Assembly: GCF_001612905.1 (NCBI RefSeq)
Contig: NZ_BDBI01000016.1
Location: 62,001-126,000, forward strand
DNA length: 64,000 bases
Direction: 5' to 3'
From: Nocardia ignorata NBRC 108230
Lineage (GTDB): Bacteria; Actinomycetota; Actinomycetes; Mycobacteriales; Mycobacteriaceae
Shown: positions 61,171 to 64,000 of the stretch, in pieces
How the letters are laid out: every line of letters starts with the position of its first letter
How positions within the stretch are numbered: position 1 is the stretch's first letter
Translations under genes and position numbers: made by a program
Notes under the pieces: generated by a model
What the model saw: the letters and a program-made list of their open reading frames with translations, nothing else
Databases searched by the model: none
What the model was told of the DNA's origin: nothing

Positions 61171-62321
61171 AGCGACATGCATTCGCATCGGCAGCACTCG
61201 CCGCCATCTGCATGATTTCGGGTTGCAGCGAGGACGCGACACATTCGACAACAGTCGACACTGGCATGCTCGACTCGGGAAACTATCCGACCTCGGCTCG
61301 CGATGTGGAAGCAGTACGATCGCCTGCAGCGGGCGCTATCCGTGAATCGGTGAGAATTGGAGAGCATTCTCCGATTCCATTCGAATACGACCACCGATTC
61401 GCATACGGACCGGACTACCCACGAATCCAGATCATCACCCCTCAGGAACCGCCTTATATAGATGAGTTCGGCCTGAAACGGGCCGACTTCCATACCGAGT
61501 TTCCGGGTTTCGTTGCCGGCTGGCACAACTTCGCGACCCGTCGACCTCAGATGAACATGGGTCGAATTATCGATACATACACCCTCCGGTTCGAAACGCC
61601 CGAACAGGCACGCGCCGTTGCGGAAAAGATGTCGCGGTTGTCAGCGGGGGAAACACGGACGGTCGAAAACTATCCAGGCTCGTATACCAAGCTGACTGTC
61701 GGTGAAACGACGAAGTTGCGGACATGGCTCGCGCACGAGGATATGGTCCTCTACATCCGGGTGACTGATCATGTGAGTCGCCCGTTCGTCGAATCCGATA
61801 ATCTGGCTATAGTCAAGAGATTCTTCGATACACAGGTAGAAAGCCTAGAGGACTACGCACGTACGCCGATCGGGGAAGTAGCGGCACAGCCGATCGACAT
61901 CGACGGTCTCCTCAGCCGAACTCTCCCCGCCGACAAGCCCCTGACCCGCCACACGATCTACCCCGGGCACGTTGCGCTCTCACTGTCCCGAACACCCGCG
62001 CGAACAGCACTGGCGTACACCGATGCCGGAGTCGACCTGGTTGTAGTCGCCGACGCTTTCGTCTACCGCACTCGTGATCCAGAAGCGGCAGAACGACTCT
62101 CGTCCGCCTTCGACGACACTGCGATCTCACCCAATCAAACCCCGAAGACCGATCCCCCACCCGGTCTTCCCACCGCCGTCTGCTTCACCGGTGATCTGGA
62201 CATGAACATCTCGCCGAACTGCCGCTTCACCGTGGGACGGTACGTTGTCCGCGTTCCGGGCACGAACCTGCAGGATGCTCATCAGCGCGCTGCAGCGCAA
62301 TATCGCCTATTGGCCGAGTAG
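61167..62321 (+). CDS. array lipoprotein B4
   Basis: 384 residues; lipobox MISGC, Cys20. B-type: MLDSGNYPTSARDVEAVR, SPIPFEYDHRFAYG, FPGFVAGWHNFATRRPQ, LAIVKRFFDTQVESLEDYAR, DIDGLLSRTLPADKPL, TAVCFTGDLDMNISPNCRF with the two Cys, end RAAAQYRLLAE. ATGA overlap with A4. Last gene of the array; a hairpin follows 9 bp later. Confidence 0.8.
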   Translation: MKRHAFASAALAAICMISGCSEDATHSTTVDTGMLDSGNYPTSARDVEAVRSPAAGAIRESVRIGEHSPIPFEYDHRFAYGPDYPRIQIITPQEPPYIDEFGLKRADFHTEFPGFVAGWHNFATRRPQMNMGRIIDTYTLRFETPEQARAVAEKMSRLSAGETRTVENYPGSYTKLTVGETTKLRTWLAHEDMVLYIRVTDHVSRPFVESDNLAIVKRFFDTQVESLEDYARTPIGEVAAQPIDIDGLLSRTLPADKPLTRHTIYPGHVALSLSRTPARTALAYTDAGVDLVVVADAFVYRTRDPEAAERLSSAFDDTAISPNQTPKTDPPPGLPTAVCFTGDLDMNISPNCRFTVGRYVVRVPGTNLQDAHQRAAAQYRLLAE

Positions 62322-62330
62322 GCACAAAAG

Positions 62331-62366
62331 CCGATGCCCTTCCGCAGAATTGCGGAAGGGCATCGG
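62331..62366. terminator. perfect 16-bp hairpin, bidirectional terminator
   Basis: CCGATGCCCTTCCGCA / TGCGGAAGGGCATCGG with a GAAT loop, between the end of the array and the convergent Esx genes. Confidence 0.85.
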
Positions 62367-62395
62367 TACCACCGATATCTGACCGAGTGCTCGAC

Positions 62396-62683
62396 TCAGC
62401 CGGCGATCTGCGCGGCCAGCGCCTTGTCGAGCGCACGCAGATCGGTGTGGCATTCCTGAGCCATCTGGGTGGCCTGCTGCAAGATGCTGGTGAGCTCCGT
62501 GGAGATCGTGTCCCATTCGTTCTGGCGAGCCATTGCCGCCCCGGACATGTCACCCTCTTGACTCTTGAAAAAGCCGTCGAAGTCTGCCTTGAAATCCTTG
62601 AGGTCGGCTTCGATGGCCCTGGCCTTGACCAGGATGTTCTCGGACGCCGTGTCTGCTCCCGGCAGAACCTTCTTGACGCTCAT
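62396..62683 (-). CDS. WXG100-like protein without WXG (EsxT position)
   Basis: 95 residues from the ATG at 62683, which has AGGAG 7 nt upstream (the ATG two codons earlier is too close). Two helices with a turn that reads DFDGFFKSQEGDMSG in place of W-x-G, then a C-terminal helix. The gene is last in an Esx pair beside a type VII-associated gene, which corresponds to esxT in ESX-4 loci. Probably the secretion partner of the next gene. Confidence 0.7.
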   Translation of the reverse strand: MSVKKVLPGADTASENILVKARAIEADLKDFKADFDGFFKSQEGDMSGAAMARQNEWDTISTELTSILQQATQMAQECHTDLRALDKALAAQIAG

Positions 62684-62716
62684 ATCCATACTCCTAAGGT
62701 TTTGAATTGCCAGTCG

Positions 62717-63034
62717 TCAGGGCAGATCCAGAGAACTACCAGCCGCGGACAGCTTCGATGAGCCGTCTTCGTCGTTCGCGGCGAACTTCTTCGACGAGGA
62801 GTTCAACAGGCCCGAGGCCTCCATCAGGAGCGCCTGCTGACGGGCTGCCTTCTCCTGGTAGCGATCCATCAGCCGCACAAAAGCGTTCGCGGCGTCACCT
62901 TCCCACAGGGAGGGAACCAGCGCGCGAACCTCATCATCGATATTGTTGATCGCAGCCTGCAGGACGCCGTGTACCTGCTCGAAATTCTGTGACTGTTTAT
63001 CGATTCCAAGGACGTCAACGTTTGTTGTGCTCAC
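62717..63034 (-). CDS. WXG100 protein, EsxU-like
   Basis: 105 residues; helix-turn-helix with SLWEGDAANAF, a W-x-G turn at residues 44-46. A GTG start follows AAGGAGACGTAG. WXG100 proteins form heterodimers and are exported by type VII systems. Length and order match esxU of ESX-4. 33 bp upstream of its partner. Confidence 0.82.
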   Translation of the reverse strand: MSTTNVDVLGIDKQSQNFEQVHGVLQAAINNIDDEVRALVPSLWEGDAANAFVRLMDRYQEKAARQQALLMEASGLLNSSSKKFAANDEDGSSKLSAAGSSLDLP

Positions 63035-63377
63035 CTACGTCTCCTTACGTTCCCTCCAAGGCGCACTCTGCACCCTGCTACTTGGTTAGACGCCGCCCAT
63101 GCCGGATCGGTTCCATCAGATGCGAAGATTCTTCGATCCGCGGCGACGAGCAGGACGGGCTCGTGGCAGCACGCAAGCCGCGGTACACCTTCTCCGGTGC
63201 GCGAACGATGGCCCCCACTGCGATGATGGTAACCCCCCTCCCCTGCTCATCCGCCATGGCATGAGCTTGCGTCTTGCACGATACCGAACCCCACTCGCTT
63301 GCGCCAGCCTCGGCCTTTCTCCCATATCGCGTGGTGCAGCGGCCTCCTCGTGGTTGTTCGCGCCGGTCTGCTCCAAC
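63035..63377. other. 343-bp region between the Esx pair and the type VII-associated gene
   Basis: No convincing gene except a possible 59-codon frame noted separately. In M. tuberculosis the corresponding genes are adjacent. No repeat or RNA gene was recognised; a short leader and promoter for the Esx pair must lie here. Confidence 0.5.
63078..63257 (-). CDS. possible 59-residue ORF
   Basis: A small ATG-started frame with a hydrophobic middle (VTIIAVGAIV) and a basic end (RHGRRLTK). No good ribosome site is placed before the ATG; a GGGGAGGGGG run lies inside the frame. It may be chance in GC-rich DNA. Confidence 0.2.
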   Translation of the reverse strand: MADEQGRGVTIIAVGAIVRAPEKVYRGLRAATSPSCSSPRIEESSHLMEPIRHGRRLTK

Positions 63378-64000
63378 TCACGGCCGAATGTGGAGGGCGC
63401 TGACCACCTGCTCACACGGCGCCATCACACCTTCCCAACCGCCCGCCGCGTACTGGCACCCGACGCTGACCTGGACCCCGTGTTCCACGAGGACTTGCCA
63501 GCGGACCGTTGATCCGTCGGCGGGACGTTCTTCGTATGACAAGCCCGGTCGGCCGGCGAAGACTACGTCGCGCGCTACTTCCGAGACCGTCCCGGCCGGC
63601 TTCCGCTTGATCAGGGCTTCGAGATCGGCGGCGACCTCGTTGTAGCCCGCGCCTGCGGTGAGGGGTTTCTGGATGACTGTGATGCGTTGGCGGGGGCCGG
63701 TTTCGGGGGTCAGGTCGGCTCGAGTGGGGTCGGTGGCGGGTGCCCGGTGCCAGCCGACCGGGATCAGCAGTTCGACGCGGCCGAGCTGTTCGGTGGCGGG
63801 CATGGGGGCCTTCGTCGTTGTGGGACGGGCCGGGGCCGATGAACTGCGGACAGTTGTCGTGGTGGGATCGACCGCAGCGGCGGCTGGTTGATCGGTGGAG
63901 CTGCCGAGAAGGAAGAAGCCGCCGATCGACGCGGCTGCGATGACGGCGGCCAGGGCGGCAGCACCGAAGTACAGAGGCCGACGGTCGACGGCGTTGGTGG
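63378..64000 (-). CDS. type VII secretion-associated protein, Rv3446c family, partial
   Basis: About 207 C-terminal residues are visible; the start is beyond the right edge. A membrane segment (LYFGAAALAAVIAAASIGG region) is followed by a Thr/Pro/Ala linker and a C-terminal domain with VELLIPVGWHRA, AGRPGLSYEE and SVGCQYAAGG...PCEQVVSALHI. These features are those of the C-terminal domain of type VII secretion-associated proteins. eccC4/eccD4/mycP4/eccB4 would be expected to the right. Confidence 0.75.
   Translation of the reverse strand, partial: TNAVDRRPLYFGAAALAAVIAAASIGGFFLLGSSTDQPAAAAVDPTTTTVRSSSAPARPTTTKAPMPATEQLGRVELLIPVGWHRAPATDPTRADLTPETGPRQRITVIQKPLTAGAGYNEVAADLEALIKRKPAGTVSEVARDVVFAGRPGLSYEERPADGSTVRWQVLVEHGVQVSVGCQYAAGGWEGVMAPCEQVVSALHIRP

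Larger units (their letters stand above)
44158..62321 (+). repeat. array of 12 paralogous lipoproteins and 2 kinases
   Basis: All genes read in one direction. Members share a lipobox, a segment G-x-Y-P-T-x-P after the signal peptide, PTP near two-thirds, DAGVDL...VYRTRD and a C-terminal R-A-A-A-Q-Y-x-L-L. Three subtypes: A (49.5, 53.3, 57.5 and 59.9 kb), B (50.7, 54.5, 58.7 and 61.2 kb) and C (44.2, 45.4, 46.6 and 52.0 kb). A and B always occur as adjacent pairs. The kinases stand before the first and third A-B pair. Confidence 0.85.

Noticed and set aside
44158..62321. the array as a prophage or integrative element
   Set aside because: No integrase, no flanking tRNA or direct repeat seen, and all genes are lipoproteins or kinases.

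Overview
The window is high-G+C actinobacterial chromosome and most resembles Nocardia or a close relative in the Mycobacteriales. Evidence: the gene order guaA, guaB3, guaB2, DUF5319, rsdA, sigD, hypothetical, whiB3, groEL1, groES, tsaD, rimI, tsaB, tsaE, alr, glmS, glmM, rpsI, rplM, then ESX genes matches my recollection of the M. tuberculosis Rv3396c-Rv3450c order; a WhiB redox regulator; many lipobox lipoproteins; leaderless GTG starts; Rv1747-like and Rv3446c-like proteins. No database was consulted.

Left part (1-25.3 kb) is conserved core. It holds the end of a PspC/LiaF-type membrane protein, three purine nucleotide genes (guaA, guaB3, guaB2), the SigD/RsdA pair, whiB3, a SigK-like ECF sigma factor with a very short anti-sigma-like partner, groES and groEL1 (CIRCE operator lying over the groES promoter), an Hsp70-fold membrane protein, the tRNA t6A genes tsaD-tsaB-tsaE with rimI, then alr, nnr, a cupredoxin lipoprotein and glmS.

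Middle part (25.3-44 kb) mixes core and accessory genes. There is a lone TnpB-type IS element, a hydrolase-fold protein without its nucleophile, a Ser/Thr kinase pseudogene (amber codon in the glycine loop plus a frameshift), a small cluster resembling type VII secretion substrates (28.7-31.7 kb), an ABC-F protein, then core glmM-rpsI-rplM. Beyond rplM come an actin/Hsp70-fold membrane protein, a double-FHA ABC transporter of the Rv1747 kind, a zinc-metallopeptidase lipoprotein and an FHA/zinc-ribbon protein.

Right part (44-62.3 kb) is the most unusual. Twelve paralogous lipoproteins of about 385-417 aa are encoded head to tail on the plus strand with two paralogous receptor Ser/Thr kinases. 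Eight of the lipoproteins form four A-B pairs (A1-B1, A2-B2, A3-B3, A4-B4), each overlapping or separated by only 3-10 bp. The order is C-type lipoproteins, kinase 1, A1-B1, a C-type member, A2-B2, kinase 2, A3-B3, A4-B4. Both kinases share an extracytoplasmic domain that I do not recognise and that is not PASTA. A perfect 16-bp hairpin ends the array. The window closes (62.4-64 kb, minus strand) with two WXG100-like genes and the C-terminal part of an Rv3446c-type type VII secretion-associated protein, which looks like the edge of an ESX-4 locus. The array therefore lies between rplM and ESX-4, which in M. tuberculosis are adjacent. A plausible but unproven reading is a kinase-linked envelope lipoprotein system at the ESX-4 border, with nearby FHA proteins able to read threonine phosphorylation.
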